Assembly: GCF_002341865.1 (NCBI RefSeq) | Contig: NZ_DDOV01000052.1 | Span: 1-15,110, forward strand | DNA: 15,110 bases | Direction of reading: 5' to 3' | From: Clostridium sp. UBA2485 | GTDB lineage: Bacteria; Bacillota; Clostridia; Clostridiales; Clostridiaceae | Part shown: in pieces, positions 14,825 to 15,110 of the stretch | Numbering within the stretch: position 1 is the stretch's first letter | How the letters are laid out: each line of letters opens with the position of its first letter | Position numbers and translations under genes: made by a program | The notes under the pieces: model-generated | What the model was told of the DNA's origin: nothing | Database searches by the model: none | What the model saw: only the letters and a program-made list of their open reading frames with translations

Positions 14825-15110
14825 TTACGCTTTTTTAGGTGCCAAAACCATAGCCATGTTTCTTCCTTCTAGTTTGGCAGGCTTCTCCACTACGCATATA
14901 TCTTCCATTTTTTCCAAAAAACTTTTTAATATCTTATTTCCTACATGAGCATAATCAGCTTCTCTGCCTCTAAATCTTACGGTTACTTTTACCTTATCCC
15001 CATCCATTAAGAAACCTCTAGCTCTTTTAGCCTTTATAGAAATATCATGTTCTTCTATAGTAGGGCTAAATCTTATCTCTTTAACATTAACAATCTTTTG
15101 CTTTTTCCTA
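14825..15110 (-). CDS. infC: Translation initiation factor IF-3, C-terminal part (runs off right edge)
   Basis: IF-3 binds the 30S subunit, keeps it free of 50S and checks the initiator tRNA/start codon. Only the last 94 codons are inside the window; the frame stays open to the right edge, so the methionine at 15007 is internal. The visible part begins RKKQKIVNVKEIRFSPTI and continues ARGFLMDGDKVKVTVRFRGRE, ending in LEGRNMAMVLAPKKA: essentially the whole C-terminal 30S-binding domain. The N-terminal domain, the usual AUU-type or other rare start codon, and the operon leader lie outside. It is followed by rpmI and rplT in the standard order. Confidence 0.97.
   Translation of the reverse strand, partial: RKKQKIVNVKEIRFSPTIEEHDISIKAKRARGFLMDGDKVKVTVRFRGREADYAHVGNKILKSFLEKMEDICVVEKPAKLEGRNMAMVLAPKKA

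Noticed and set aside
14825..15007. A 60-residue protein starting at the methionine at 15007
   Set aside because: The frame continues upstream to the window edge with IF-3 sequence, so this methionine is internal to infC.
1..15110. Mobile element, CRISPR array, defence or toxin-antitoxin system
   Set aside because: No transposase, integrase, regularly spaced repeats, tRNA-linked attachment sites or paired small toxin/antitoxin genes were found; gene content is mostly housekeeping.

Overview
The window is an AT-rich stretch of a Gram-positive, clostridial-type chromosome (probably Clostridium sensu stricto). The evidence is very low GC, strong AGGAGG-type ribosome binding sites, GTG/TTG starts, a tRNA-sensing T-box leader, and the gene order infC-rpmI-rplT ... 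pheS-pheT-zapA ... mutS2, a Firmicutes arrangement. All recognised genes lie on the minus strand, so transcription runs from high to low coordinates. I found no mobile element, CRISPR array, tRNA, rRNA or phage gene.

Layout in the direction of transcription. (1) 15110-14219: the end of the translation operon infC (C-terminal part only), rpmI (L35) and rplT (L20), closed by a hairpin at 14179-14203. (2) 14162-11229: a K+ uptake operon, ktrB-like channel then ktrA-like RCK regulator, followed by a TrmH/SpoU-family RNA methyltransferase. (3) 11226-7263: a near-consensus promoter, a T-box leader whose specifier codon reads UUC (Phe), pheS and pheT, then a strong terminator. (4) 7040-6304: zapA with an unusually long coiled-coil tail. 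(5) 6278-5726: a gene for a small ASCH-domain protein with its own terminator. (6) 5683-4533: a single family-4 glycosyltransferase gene preceded by a run of inverted repeats. (7) 4406-1: a U32-family protein gene (RlhA/TrhP-like, not a convincing protease) with its own promoter, then mutS2, which runs off the left edge.

Most of the genes serve translation: initiation factor, two ribosomal proteins, Phe-tRNA synthetase under Phe-tRNA control, an RNA methyltransferase, a probable RNA hydroxylase, an ASCH protein of a family with RNA-acting members, and MutS2, linked in Bacillus to collided ribosomes. K+ uptake, division and glycosylation genes are interspersed. Several first-in-frame start codons are wrong because a Shine-Dalgarno sequence or promoter lies inside the extension: U32, pheS, ktrA and ktrB are given here with shorter starts.

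Nothing here amounts to an obvious new multi-gene system. The points most worth following are the second cysteine cluster in the U32 protein, the unexplained inverted repeats upstream of the glycosyltransferase, the TTACATAA repeats between zapA and pheT, and the lack of a terminator between the methyltransferase gene and the T-box leader.
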